From Flavobacterium sp. Root901 (GTDB lineage: Bacteria; Bacteroidota; Bacteroidia; Flavobacteriales; Flavobacteriaceae), in NCBI RefSeq assembly GCF_001429765.1, contig NZ_LMJB01000007.1, positions 370,780 to 434,779 on the forward strand: 64,000 nucleotides of DNA, written 5' to 3'. The notes under the pieces were generated by a model. It was not told the origin of the DNA. It made no database searches and saw only the letters and a program-made list of their open reading frames with translations. This document shows, in pieces, positions 25,735 through 34,666 of the stretch (its first letter is position 1; every line of letters starts with the position of its first letter). A program made the translations under genes and the position numbers.

Positions 25735-26115
25735 ATGAAAAAAGCAAAAATTATTTTTTGGATTGCAACCACTATTATCTTCCTATTCGAAGGTGTTATG
25801 CCCGCATTGACTTCACAGACAGAAATGGCTAAAGAAGGAATCAGACATTTAGGTTATCCTGAATATTTTGGAAATGCTCTGGTTATCTTCAAAATTCTGG
25901 GTGTTTTAATTTTAGTGATTCCGCAAGTTCCAAAAAATGTAAAAGAATGGGCTTACGCCGGATTTGGTTTCGATTTTATTTTTGCTTCTATCAGTCATTT
26001 TGCGGTTGACGGAATCAATTTTCAAAGTTTCTTTCCGTTGATCTTTTTAGTCATCCTGGCTATTTCCTATATCTACTATCATAAAATAGAGCGACTTAAA
26101 AATATCGCCCTGTAA
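25735..26115 (+). CDS. DoxX-like membrane protein
   Basis: This 126-residue protein has four predicted membrane helices (about 5-23, 43-63, 71-90 and 97-116) and the DoxX-like pattern HLGYPEYFGNALVIFKILGVL in which helix 2 follows a GYP motif. Members occur widely in Bacteroidota as small membrane proteins of unknown biochemical function, sometimes linked to thiol or oxidative stress. It is followed after 20 bases by a small protein gene in the same direction and appears to head a loose gene run. Confidence 0.8.
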   Translation: MKKAKIIFWIATTIIFLFEGVMPALTSQTEMAKEGIRHLGYPEYFGNALVIFKILGVLILVIPQVPKNVKEWAYAGFGFDFIFASISHFAVDGINFQSFFPLIFLVILAISYIYYHKIERLKNIAL

Positions 26116-26135
26116 ACTTATAAAATCAGGAAACG

Positions 26136-26345
26136 ATGATAGAAGTTTTCAAAACAAATGTTCAGGAAGTTGAACAATCGATACTGATTGTGGGGAAACT
26201 TCTTGAACATTTTCCAAACAGTGCTATCAATTTTGATCTCGAAGACTGCGATAAAATATTACGTATTAATGCTTCTGCAATATCAAATCATAAAGTAATA
26301 GAACTTTTAAATTTGCATGGTTTTGATTGTGAAGCGCTTCCATAA
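26136..26345 (+). CDS. Small conserved-type protein, HMA-like fold possible
   Basis: The 69-residue protein reads MIEVFKTNVQEVEQSILIVG, then two helices with short strands (INFDLEDCDKILRINA), ending LLNLHGFDCEALP. The strand, helix, strand, strand, helix, strand order resembles a heavy-metal-associated domain, but the metal-binding CxxC is absent. I remember similar small proteins in flavobacteria without a known function. It sits 20 bases after the DoxX-like gene and is likely co-transcribed. Confidence 0.6.
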   Translation: MIEVFKTNVQEVEQSILIVGKLLEHFPNSAINFDLEDCDKILRINASAISNHKVIELLNLHGFDCEALP

Positions 26346-26423
26346 AACCATAATTTATTGATTTACAAAATATTGCAATAAAAAATTGTATTTTTGAGAT
26401 ACTAACTTCTTAATCACTCAAAA

Positions 26424-26798
26424 ATGAATTTACCAGCAGAACATCAAACTATAATGCCGTACCTTATTTTAAAAGGTGCATCGCAATTTATTGATTTTAC
26501 AAAAAATGTTTTTGGAGCTTCGGAAACGCATTCAAAAGCACTCCGCGAAGACGGAACCATAATGCATGCTGAAATTACCTTAAACGGAAGCACAATTATG
26601 GTTACCGATGAAACCAAAGACTGGTCTGTACAAAATGCCAACTTATTTGTATATGTTTTAAATGCCGATAAAACCTATTTAAAAGCGTTAGAAAACGGTG
26701 CCGTTTCTTTAATGGGTTTAAGCGATCAGGATTATGGCAGAACCTGCGGTGTTACAGATCCGTTTGGGAATGTCTGGTGGATTACTTCTGTAAATTAA
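26424..26798 (+). CDS. VOC-family (glyoxalase/PhnB-like) protein
   Basis: This 124-residue protein has the PhnB-like vicinal oxygen chelate form. It starts AEHQTIMPYLILKGASQFID and FTKNVFGA, has the central pair DGTIMHAEITLNGSTIMVTDE, and ends with YGRTCGVTDPFGNVWWI. His at HAEI and the DPFGNVWW strand are family landmarks; metal-binding and substrate cannot be fixed. Such proteins act in detoxification or modify small molecules. The DinB-like gene begins 18 bases later. Confidence 0.85.
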   Translation: MNLPAEHQTIMPYLILKGASQFIDFTKNVFGASETHSKALREDGTIMHAEITLNGSTIMVTDETKDWSVQNANLFVYVLNADKTYLKALENGAVSLMGLSDQDYGRTCGVTDPFGNVWWITSVN

Positions 26799-26816
26799 CT
26801 CTTTAAAATCAATAAT

Positions 26817-27326
26817 ATGAATTCAGATGTACAAAAAGATATTGTTGAAACATTCAAAAAATTAAATGAAGTTTTTTCGAAATTTTCTGAAAATGAAATA
26901 AATCAGATTCCTTTTCAGAGAAGCTGGACGTCCGGTCAGGTGGTGCAGCATATTATTCTTGCCTGTTCCGGATTTCCTCAGTTATTCTCTGGAAACACAG
27001 AAAAAACAACCCGAAAACCAGATGAAAAAATTAAGGACATTGAGGGTTTGTTTTTAAACTTCAGTATTAAAATGGATTCTCCTATATTTCTTATCCCGGC
27101 CAAAAAAGAATACAGCAAGAATGAACTTAGTCTCGAACTGCTGAAAATAGAATCTGAATTATTAGATTGTGCCGAAAAATATGATTTAACCTTAACCTGT
27201 TTAGATTTTGAGGTTCCGGGTTTTGAAAAGTTTACTATGTACGAGTGGATTGATTTTGCATTGGTTCACACCCAAAGGCATACCCATCAGCTGAATACTA
27301 TTTTTCAATATATAACTAAACTTTAA
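26817..27326 (+). CDS. DinB/YfiT-like four-helix protein
   Basis: The 169-residue product has the DinB-superfamily pattern: SWTSGQVVQHIILACSG places a His on helix 2 (HI), and FALVHTQRHTHQLNTIFQY near the C-terminus supplies the paired H-x3-H-x-H ligands. DinB-like proteins are metal-binding four-helix bundles, some of them thiol transferases; the exact reaction here is unknown. It is followed after 2 bases by a membrane protein gene. Confidence 0.85.
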   Translation: MNSDVQKDIVETFKKLNEVFSKFSENEINQIPFQRSWTSGQVVQHIILACSGFPQLFSGNTEKTTRKPDEKIKDIEGLFLNFSIKMDSPIFLIPAKKEYSKNELSLELLKIESELLDCAEKYDLTLTCLDFEVPGFEKFTMYEWIDFALVHTQRHTHQLNTIFQYITKL

Positions 27327-27328
27327 AA

Positions 27329-27796
27329 ATGAGATCTCAATCTAAAACGATTTTATATTCTGGTCTGCTGGCAGGGACTTTAGATATTCTGGCCGCAATT
27401 TTAGTTTACTCCGTCATATTGCATAAAACAACCGCCGAAAAAATCCTGCAGTCTATTGCAAGTGGTGTTTTTAAAGAGCATGCTTACACAGGCGGTGCAC
27501 AAATGGCATTTTATGGTTTACTTTTGCATTATTGTATTGCGTTGGCTTTTGCCTACTTTTATTCTCAAATATATCCTCATGTACCGCTTTTAAAAAAGAA
27601 TATTTTACTCTCCGGATTTATTTACGGCATTTTTATATGGATCGTGATGAACCTTCTGGTACTTCCTCTCGTTTTTACAAAACTTCCTGCCAGAGAATTT
27701 GACCTTCCGTTCCTGATTTCAGTTTTAATCTTAGTATTGTGTGTTGGTCTGCCCATTGCTTTTGTAACTAAAAAGTTTTATCATAAGCCTTTATAG
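27329..27796 (+). CDS. YagU/DUF1440-like membrane protein
   Basis: The 155-residue protein has four membrane helices near 8-28, 60-82, 92-114 and 126-146, with the opening YSGLLAGTLDILAAIL. Gly-rich first helix and length suit YagU/DUF1440-like proteins, inner-membrane proteins whose role is unclear. It is the last gene of the run starting at 25735, directly before a bidirectional terminator. Confidence 0.65.
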   Translation: MRSQSKTILYSGLLAGTLDILAAILVYSVILHKTTAEKILQSIASGVFKEHAYTGGAQMAFYGLLLHYCIALAFAYFYSQIYPHVPLLKKNILLSGFIYGIFIWIVMNLLVLPLVFTKLPAREFDLPFLISVLILVLCVGLPIAFVTKKFYHKPL

Positions 27797-27820
27797 TTGT
27801 TAAATGTAAATCTGAAACAA

Positions 27821-27862
27821 AAAAAAAGCGAAATCAACAATTGTGCTGATTTCGCTTTTTTT
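27821..27862. terminator. Bidirectional terminator
   Basis: AAAAAAAGCGAAATCA pairs with TGATTTCGCTTTTTTT across a short loop. A-tracts and T-tracts flank both sides, so it can end both the rightward run and the leftward DUF1328 gene. Confidence 0.85.
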
Positions 27863-27878
27863 GGAATAAACTAAAAAT

Positions 27879-28040
27879 TTAAACTCTTGTTCTTCCGCTT
27901 ATTAATGAGATAATAAATAAGACTAAGAATATAAAGAATAAAACTTTTGCGATACTGGCGGCTCCGGCAGCAATTCCTCCAAAACCAAATATTCCGGCTA
28001 TTATAGCCAAAATAATAAATGTGACTGTCCAACGTAACAT
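27879..28040 (-). CDS. DUF1328-family small membrane protein
   Basis: A 53-residue frame on the minus strand from the ATG at 28038-28040 reads [20 protein letters not shown], then [20 protein letters not shown], ending SGRTRV. This is the DUF1328 (YtjA-type) pattern: helix one starting LRWA/T, a [18 protein letters not shown] hinge and a second helix. Two membrane helices are expected. It is shorter than usual annotation cut-offs. DUF1328 proteins are often osmotic- or envelope-stress linked in other bacteria. It shares a terminator with the rightward gene run. Confidence 0.9.
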   Translation of the reverse strand: MLRWTVTFIILAIIAGIFGFGGIAAGAASIAKVLFFIFLVLFIISLISGRTRV

Positions 28041-28311
28041 AACTATATAATTTAAGTTAGAAAATATGACTTTTTAAAAGTCTGATTTGTTTGTATCTCA
28101 AAGTTCCTGTTATCTTACAAAAAGCATTAACTCATATGGTGCATTTTTTTAGCACAATCGACTAAAAATCATAAATTTATCGAGTTGTTTTAGAATTTCA
28201 ATTTCATCGTTATACAATTCCCACCTAAATGCTTTAGAGTTAATTTTTTGATCGATTGAGTTAATCGCCGCTCTGTTCCCAAGGTAATTTTAATCAAAAT
28301 TAAAAGCACGT

Positions 28312-29391
28312 ATGGAATTAACTGCACTTCAAAACATCACGGCAACAAAGCTTGGTGTAATTTTAGAAAAAACAGACAAGTCTTTCGAAGAATTAGGTGT
28401 TTTAAATCCGGCTGTATTTCAAGATGGCAATACGATTCATATGTTTTACAGGGCAGCAAAAAGGGGAAATTTTTCAACAATTGGCTATTGCCGTTTTGAT
28501 GGTCCCACAACTTTGGCAGAACGTAAAAACGAACCTTTTTTTGTACCGGAATATATTTATGAGATTCATGGTGTCGAAGATCCGAGAATTACTAAAATCG
28601 ACGACACCTATTATATGACTTACGTAACATACGACGGTTTAAATGCATGCGGCGCTGTGGCAACATCAAAAGATTTAATTTCATTTAAAAAGAAAGGAAT
28701 TATTACACCAAAATTCATTTTGCATGAATTTACAAATTTGATCCGCAATCATTTACAAAATCCTAGTGTTGCCAAAATACTAGCTTTTAACACCGCGAGG
28801 AATTATCCTTTAAGCGAAACGATGAAGGAAAATTTATTTGTATGGGACAAAAACGTTGTTCTTTTTCCAAAAAAAATAAATGGAAAATTTGTGGCTTTAC
28901 ACCGGTTTTTTCCATCGATTCAAATAGTTTCGTTTGAAAAGAAAAAAGATTTAACGGTAGACTTTTGGAAAGATTATCTTAAAAATCTACCCGATCATAT
29001 TATAATGGAGCCAAAATATGATCATGAAACAAGCCATATTGGCCCGGGCGCTCCGCCTATAGAAACAAAAGATGGATGGCTGCTGATTTATCATGCTGCC
29101 GAAAAACGTGAAAAAGGACTTGTATATCATGCGTGCGCTGCTTTACTGGACCTTAATGATCCGAGCAGAGTAATTGCACGATTGACAAAACCAATTATTA
29201 CGCCATCTGAACATTATGAAAAACACGGTTATGTAAATTATGTGGTGTTCCCTACAGGGACAGCCATTTTTGATGACCAGTTATATATTTATTACGGTGC
29301 CGCTGATGACAAAATTGCGGTGGCCTATTTGAACCTAAACGACTTATTAACAGAGCTAAAACAGAATCCCAATGAAGACGATATCAAATAA
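28312..29391 (+). CDS. GH130-family glycoside phosphorylase or hydrolase
   Basis: The 359-residue protein is a five-bladed propeller of glycoside hydrolase family 130, which acts on beta-1,2- or beta-1,4-linked mannosides, mostly by phosphorolysis. The characteristic GVEDPRITKID near 89-99 carries the catalytic Asp, and HIGPGAPPIETKDGWLLIYHAAE near 241-263 is the second landmark. No signal peptide, so it acts in the cytoplasm. It overlaps the following glycosyltransferase gene by 20 bases, so the two are translated together. Whether it is a phosphorylase or a hydrolase cannot be judged by eye. Confidence 0.88.
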   Translation: MELTALQNITATKLGVILEKTDKSFEELGVLNPAVFQDGNTIHMFYRAAKRGNFSTIGYCRFDGPTTLAERKNEPFFVPEYIYEIHGVEDPRITKIDDTYYMTYVTYDGLNACGAVATSKDLISFKKKGIITPKFILHEFTNLIRNHLQNPSVAKILAFNTARNYPLSETMKENLFVWDKNVVLFPKKINGKFVALHRFFPSIQIVSFEKKKDLTVDFWKDYLKNLPDHIIMEPKYDHETSHIGPGAPPIETKDGWLLIYHAAEKREKGLVYHACAALLDLNDPSRVIARLTKPIITPSEHYEKHGYVNYVVFPTGTAIFDDQLYIYYGAADDKIAVAYLNLNDLLTELKQNPNEDDIK

Positions 29392-31642
29392 ATCAAAAAT
29401 AGTTTTTCTATCTACATTTCCTCCAACACAATGCGGAATTGCAACTTATACTCAGGATACAATTAAAGGAATTACCGATGTTTTTGGTAAATCTATTACT
29501 TGTGAAATTTGTGAATTGGTAGACAAACCAACACCAAATTCAACACAGGCCTATACTTTAAATACAAAGGAAAAGGAAGAATACGCAAAAGTTGCCGAAG
29601 AAATCAATGAAGATAAAAATGTAAAATTAGTTCATATTCAACATGAATTTGGTTTATTTGGAGGTAATTATGGTGACCATTTACTGGATTTTTTAAATGC
29701 AATAAAAAAACCGGTTACTTATACTTTTCACAGTGTTATTCCAAATCCGAATAATGAATTAAAAACTTTTGTACAATTGCTTTTAAGCTACAGCAATTCT
29801 GTTTTTGTAATGACAAACCAGTCAAAAGAAATTTTGATTAGAGATTATGATGTTGAAGAAGAAATCATTACAACTGTACAACACGGAACACATATTGTAA
29901 TTTATGAAGCTCCGGAACAGGCAAAAGCTAAATTTAATATTAAAAACAAAATCGTACTATCTACTTTCGGACTTTTAGGCGAAGGGAAAAATATTGAAAC
30001 CGGATTACAGGCTTTGGCAAAAATCGTTGAAAAAGAACCGGACGTTTTATATTTAATTATTGGAAAAACACATCCAAATTTAATTAAAGACGGTGTTGAT
30101 ACTTACCGTGATAAACTTGAAGCGCTGGTAGACGAATTGAATTTACGAAATAATGTTCGTTTCATTAATCAATATTTAGATACAGACGAACTTTTAGAAT
30201 ACCTTAAAGCAACTGATATTTACTTATTTACATCAAAAGATCCAAACCAGGCAGTAAGCGGTACATTTGCTTATGCAATGAGCTGTGCTTGTCCAATGGT
30301 TGCTTCAAAAATCCCTCATACAAAAGAAGTTTTAACTGCAGATTGCGGTGTTTTGGTTGACATTGGGAATGTAGATCAATTTGCAGAAGAAACATTAAAA
30401 CTAATTGCTGATGAAAATTTAAGAAACGAAATGGGAATCAATGCTTTTACTAAAATGAGAGCCTCTTCCTGGGAAAATGCAGCATTAGCACACATGGATA
30501 CTTATAAAAAATTAATTGAAAATCCATCTGATATTAAATACAATTACCCAGACATTCAATTACGACATATTAAAAGATTAACTACCGATTTAGGAATTAT
30601 TCAATTCAGTAAAATTTCAGTTCCGGATCTTGATTCAGGTTATACTTTAGATGATAATGCCCGTGCGCTGATTGCGTTCTGTATGCATTACAAATTAACA
30701 AGAGACAAAGACGATCTTCCATATATTTTAATTTATCTGGATTTCATCGAAAGATGCCAGAAACCAAAAGGAGATTTTATCAATTATGTCGATCAGGAAA
30801 ACCGTGAACACATAGAGCAAAATGCCGAAGTTAATCTTGAAGATTCAAATGCAAGAGCACTTTGGGCACTGGGAACTGTAGTTTCAAATGCTGATATCCT
30901 TCCGGAAAATATATCTAAAAAAGCGGCAAAATGTTTCCTTAACTCACTTAAATGGGCAGAAAACATTCAGTCTCCACGTTCTATTGGTTTTGCTACAAAA
31001 GGCTTGTATTTATATCACAATGCAATTCCAAATTTATATGTGGCCGCTATCATCAATAAACTAAATGCTAAGTTACTGGCCAATTACGAAGATACAGCTA
31101 CAGAAGACTGGCAGTGGTTTGAAAATTATTTAACTTACGGAAACGGAATTCTGCCAGAATCAATGTTATACGCGTATTTAATTACAAACAAACCGGTTTA
31201 CAAAAAAGTAGCTTTAGATTCACTGGATTTCTTATTGTCTAAAACATTTGTTGATGGTAATTTCAAAGCAATTTCAAATCAAAGCTGGTATCACAAAGGT
31301 TCAGAGCCGCAGCAATACGGAGAGCAGCCAATTGATGTTACGTATACAATTCAGACTTTAAATGCGTTTTACACCGCGTTTAAAAATCCGGAATATAAAC
31401 AAAAAATGAAAACTGCATTTAATTGGTTCTTAGGAAAAAACCACTTAAATCAAATCATGTACAATCCGGTAAGCGGAGGTGGTTATGACGGACTTGAAAA
31501 AGAAAATGTAAATTTAAATCAGGGTGCAGAGTCAACGGTTTGTTACTTAACTGCCAGATTATTAATGGAAAAATTTGCCCTTTCAGATACGAAAGTTATT
31601 CCTTTGATGAAGTCTAGAACCGGAGTAGCCATAAACTCATAG
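29372..31642 (+). CDS. GT4 glycosyltransferase fused to an alpha/alpha-barrel domain
   Basis: The 756-residue protein joins two parts. Residues 1 to about 375 are a GT-B glycosyltransferase (GT4-like: CGIATYTQDT, LVHIQHEFGLFGGNYGDHLLD, STFGLLGEGKNIETGLQAL). Residues about 395-745 form a helical, probably (alpha/alpha)6 domain containing DSGYTLDDNARALIAFC and WYHKGSEP. In the donor site the usual E-x7-E motif is absent: the stretch reads PNQAVSGTFAYAMSCACP, with Tyr in place of the second Glu, a known subgroup variation. It is paired by overlap with a GH130 gene, which suggests handling of mannose-containing oligosaccharides; that is inference. Confidence 0.85.
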   Translation: MKTISNKSKIVFLSTFPPTQCGIATYTQDTIKGITDVFGKSITCEICELVDKPTPNSTQAYTLNTKEKEEYAKVAEEINEDKNVKLVHIQHEFGLFGGNYGDHLLDFLNAIKKPVTYTFHSVIPNPNNELKTFVQLLLSYSNSVFVMTNQSKEILIRDYDVEEEIITTVQHGTHIVIYEAPEQAKAKFNIKNKIVLSTFGLLGEGKNIETGLQALAKIVEKEPDVLYLIIGKTHPNLIKDGVDTYRDKLEALVDELNLRNNVRFINQYLDTDELLEYLKATDIYLFTSKDPNQAVSGTFAYAMSCACPMVASKIPHTKEVLTADCGVLVDIGNVDQFAEETLKLIADENLRNEMGINAFTKMRASSWENAALAHMDTYKKLIENPSDIKYNYPDIQLRHIKRLTTDLGIIQFSKISVPDLDSGYTLDDNARALIAFCMHYKLTRDKDDLPYILIYLDFIERCQKPKGDFINYVDQENREHIEQNAEVNLEDSNARALWALGTVVSNADILPENISKKAAKCFLNSLKWAENIQSPRSIGFATKGLYLYHNAIPNLYVAAIINKLNAKLLANYEDTATEDWQWFENYLTYGNGILPESMLYAYLITNKPVYKKVALDSLDFLLSKTFVDGNFKAISNQSWYHKGSEPQQYGEQPIDVTYTIQTLNAFYTAFKNPEYKQKMKTAFNWFLGKNHLNQIMYNPVSGGGYDGLEKENVNLNQGAESTVCYLTARLLMEKFALSDTKVIPLMKSRTGVAINS

Positions 31643-31694
31643 TATAAATTCATTTTTAAAAGCAATAGACTGACCAAAATTCTATTAAACCCAG

Positions 31695-31726
31695 AAAATC
31701 CCTTTCTTAATGAAAGGGATTTTTTG
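31695..31726 (+). terminator. Terminator after the GH130-GT4 pair
   Basis: AAAATCCCTTTC pairs with GAAAGGGATTTT across TTAAT and continues in T residues. Confidence 0.85.
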
Positions 31727-31787
31727 TTTTAAGACATTTGGTTATTCGTTAAATGAAAAATAGTTTGCTAAAAAAATATAAAAATAA

Positions 31788-31818
31788 TTTGCCTATCTAC
31801 TAATAGGTAGTATCTTTG
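31788..31818 (+). promoter_or_regulatory. TetR-FabF promoter with internal operator
   Basis: TTTG at 31788-31791 and TATCTTTG at 31811-31818 are separated by exactly 19 bases, an ideal Bacteroidota promoter. The spacer holds CTATCTACTAATAGGTAG, whose CTAC.TAATAG.GTAG core is a partial palindrome suited to a TetR dimer. It sits 18 bases before the ATG chosen for the TetR gene. Confidence 0.75.
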
Positions 31819-31836
31819 CTAAAAAAAAATACTGCC

Positions 31837-32394
31837 ATGACAACACGCGAAAATATTATAGAAAAAGCAGATCAGTATATTCGAAATAAAGGCTACAATG
31901 CTTTTAGTTTTAAAGATATTTCAAATGATATTGGCATTAAAACCGCGTCAATACATTACCATTTTCCCACAAAATCAGAACTAGGAGTTGCCACAATCAA
32001 AGAACATATTGCCAGATATGAAGCCTTGAAAGAAAAAGTTGCCAACAAGTCTCCCCTAATAAAACTGGAAGCTTTTGTCGCTGTTCAGGCACAAATTAAA
32101 ATGGACAATAAAGTATGCATTGTTGGATCATTGGCTACAGATTTAAATACACTGGACGAATCTATAAAAGACGAGCTAAAAATATTTGCCAAATTGGTAC
32201 TGGAATGGCTTACAGAAGTATTGACAGAAGGAAAAAACCAAAACATATTTGAATTTGATATGCTGCCAAGAACAAAAGCAATCATGATTATTACCAATCT
32301 AATTGCTATTGTACAACTGTCGCGCCTTACGAAAGACGATGATTTTGAATTGGTAAGAGAAACAATATTAACAGAATTAAGACCCAAAAAATAA
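31837..32394 (+). CDS. TetR/AcrR-family regulator paired with a FabF gene
   Basis: The 185-residue regulator starts at the ATG 31837; an upstream TTG in the same frame lies inside the promoter's -7 box and is rejected. The N-terminal helix-turn-helix is about 6-50 (NAFSFKDISNDIGIKTASIHY). The C-terminal half contains KVCIVGSLATDLNTLDESIK, like the AcuR/YxaF branch. Its stop overlaps the next ATG (TAATG), coupling it to a beta-ketoacyl synthase. Its own promoter carries a partial palindrome, so autorepression by a lipid-type ligand is plausible inference. Confidence 0.88.
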   Translation: MTTRENIIEKADQYIRNKGYNAFSFKDISNDIGIKTASIHYHFPTKSELGVATIKEHIARYEALKEKVANKSPLIKLEAFVAVQAQIKMDNKVCIVGSLATDLNTLDESIKDELKIFAKLVLEWLTEVLTEGKNQNIFEFDMLPRTKAIMIITNLIAIVQLSRLTKDDDFELVRETILTELRPKK

Positions 32395-33638
32395 TGAAAA
32401 GAGTTGTAATTACAGGTTTAGGAGCAGTAACTCCTATTGGAAATAGTGTTGCAGAATACTGGAATTCTTTAATCAGCGGAATCAGCGGGGCTGGACCAAT
32501 AACGAGATTTGATACCTCAGAATTCAAAACCAAATTTGCCTGTGAAGTTAAAAATTTCGATGCCGGATTTCTTTTTGAGAAAAATGAAATCAGAAAATAT
32601 GATCTCTTTACGCAATATGCGGTGCATGCAGCTGACGAAGCGGTAAAAAATGCCAATATTGATTTTGATACTTTAAACAAAAACCGAATTGGAGTTATTT
32701 GGGGATGCGGTGACGGCGGTATTTCAACTTTTGAAGAGCAAATTGGAGAATACAAAGCAGGAAATGGGACACCAAGATTTAGTCCGTTTTTTATTCCGAA
32801 GAGAATTGTAAATATAGCTTCGGGTGTTATTTCAATCAGATATGGACTCCGCGGAATAAATTATACTACTGCTGCGGCCTGTTCTGCCAGTAATACAGCT
32901 ATAATTGATGCTTTTAATTACATTCGCTGGGGCAAAGCAGATATGATCATCAGCGGTGGTTCTGAGGCTTCTGTTACAGAATCTTCAATTGGCGGTTTCA
33001 ATGCGTCAAAAGCACTTTCTACATCAAATGATGATTACAGTACGGCTTCACGTCCTTTTGATATTACAAGAGACGGATTTGTTTTGGGCGAAGGTGCCGG
33101 TGTTATTATATTAGAAAGCTATGAGCATGCTGTAAAAAGAAATGCTGTAATATTGGCTGAAATTGTAGGCGGAGGATTAGCTGCAGATGCTTATCATTTA
33201 ACAGGGACACATCCGGAAGGCGAAGGTGCAGTTTTAGGAATGGAACTTGCTCTTGAAGAAGCTGAAATTACACCAGATAAAATTGACTATATCAATGCGC
33301 ACGCCACTTCTACTCCAACTGGCGATTTAAGCGAACTTAAGGCAATGGAAAAAGTTTTTGGTCCGCATTCAAATGCCAATATCAGTTCTACAAAATCAAT
33401 GACCGGACATTTACTCGGGGGTGCCGGAGCCATAGAAGCCATTGCGTGTATAAAAGCGGTACAGGAAAATATAGTCCCGCCAACAATAAACACTAAAACA
33501 GTCGAACCTGAATTTGCAGATAAATTTAACCTAACACTTGAAAAAGCCCAATCGAGAATTGTTAACTATGCCATGAGCAATACTTTTGGTTTTGGAGGTC
33601 ATGTTGCAAGCTCGATTTTTAAAAAATTTAAAGAGTAA
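32394..33638 (+). CDS. Beta-ketoacyl-ACP synthase II-like (FabF family)
   Basis: The 414-residue protein is a FabF-type condensing enzyme that extends acyl chains on acyl-carrier protein with malonyl-ACP. The catalytic triad is complete: Cys163 in AACSASNTA, His303 in NAHATSTPTGD, and His339 in SMTGHLLGGAGA. Length is normal. It is coupled to a TetR gene and not beside other fatty-acid synthesis genes, so it is probably a second, regulated copy and not the housekeeping FabF. A specialised lipid or pathway role is inference. Confidence 0.93.
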   Translation: MKRVVITGLGAVTPIGNSVAEYWNSLISGISGAGPITRFDTSEFKTKFACEVKNFDAGFLFEKNEIRKYDLFTQYAVHAADEAVKNANIDFDTLNKNRIGVIWGCGDGGISTFEEQIGEYKAGNGTPRFSPFFIPKRIVNIASGVISIRYGLRGINYTTAAACSASNTAIIDAFNYIRWGKADMIISGGSEASVTESSIGGFNASKALSTSNDDYSTASRPFDITRDGFVLGEGAGVIILESYEHAVKRNAVILAEIVGGGLAADAYHLTGTHPEGEGAVLGMELALEEAEITPDKIDYINAHATSTPTGDLSELKAMEKVFGPHSNANISSTKSMTGHLLGGAGAIEAIACIKAVQENIVPPTINTKTVEPEFADKFNLTLEKAQSRIVNYAMSNTFGFGGHVASSIFKKFKE

Positions 33639-33677
33639 AAAAATAAAGAATAAAGCGCCATAATTGAGCTGTTTTTC

Positions 33678-33712
33678 AAAATCCCTTTTCGCAATGAAAA
33701 GGGATTTTTTTG
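33678..33712 (+). terminator. Terminator after FabF
   Basis: AAATCCCTTTTC pairs with GAAAAGGGATTT across GCAAT and is followed by five T residues. Confidence 0.85.
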
Positions 33713-33901
33713 TGTAGGGAAAAGCCTAACGTCAATGTTAAAATTATATTGTGCTTTTATGAAAATTATATAAGGCTCAAAAAAAGTTCTGTAAAGTATT
33801 TTAACAAGTATAGAAGTAACTTTCAGTTATAATTTAAAAACTGACATCAATTGTTAAATAATTGATTTTCAAATTACACCTAACCTAAAAACGAAAACAT
33901 T

Positions 33902-34666
33902 TTGATTCTCACCATTAAAAATACATTCGCACAAATTGGAGATGCAGCACTGTTTGCCAAGAGGTTTTTTAAGGAAGTCTTTGTTCCTCCTTATGAGGTA
34001 AAAGAGTTTTTGAAACAATGTTACATCATTGGATACAAATCACTGCCCTTGGTCGCTATTACAGGTTTTATCATGGGATTGGTACTTACACTTCAGTCAA
34101 GACCAACTTTGGTAAAATTTGGTGCAGAAAGCTGGCTTCCCGGAATGGTGGCACTTTCTTTAATTAGAGAGATCGCTCCCGTTATTACGGCATTAATTTG
34201 TGCCGGAAAAATTTCATCAGGAATTGGTGCCGAATTAGGTTCCATGAAAGTGACAGAGCAAATCGACGCTATGGAAGTTTCTGCCATCAATCCTTATAAT
34301 TATTTAGTCGTAACCAGAATATTAGCCTGCACCTTAATGGTTCCTATTTTAGTATTCTTTGCAGATGCTATTGGAATTGTTGGCGGGTATGTTGGCATAA
34401 ATATTCATGGAGATGTTAATTTCTACCGTTATTTAAACCAGATTATTCAGTCTCTGGAATTTTCAGATCTTATTCCGGCAACGATCAAAACTTTCTTCTT
34501 TGGTTATTTCATTGGAATGATTGGATGCTATAAAGGATTCAATGCCGCAAACGGAACAGAAAGTGTAGGACGAGCTGCAAACTCAGCAGTAGTTACAGCC
34601 TCTTTAAGCATATTTATTATCGATATGGTCGCAGTACAATTAACCGATTTAATTTATTTAAAATGA
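33902..34666 (+). CDS. mlaE: MlaE-family phospholipid ABC permease
   Basis: The 254-residue permease is the membrane part of the MlaFEDB-type phospholipid transporter in the inner membrane. Family signs are GFIMGLVLTLQSRPTLVKFG and LIREIAPVITALICAGKISSG followed by ELGSMKVTEQIDAM, the conserved coupling region. Five to six helices span residues 45-250. It begins at TTG (33902); no upstream ATG is available in frame and the next one would remove conserved sequence. Its end overlaps the ATPase gene by four bases (ATGA). Confidence 0.92.
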   Translation: MILTIKNTFAQIGDAALFAKRFFKEVFVPPYEVKEFLKQCYIIGYKSLPLVAITGFIMGLVLTLQSRPTLVKFGAESWLPGMVALSLIREIAPVITALICAGKISSGIGAELGSMKVTEQIDAMEVSAINPYNYLVVTRILACTLMVPILVFFADAIGIVGGYVGINIHGDVNFYRYLNQIIQSLEFSDLIPATIKTFFFGYFIGMIGCYKGFNAANGTESVGRAANSAVVTASLSIFIIDMVAVQLTDLIYLK

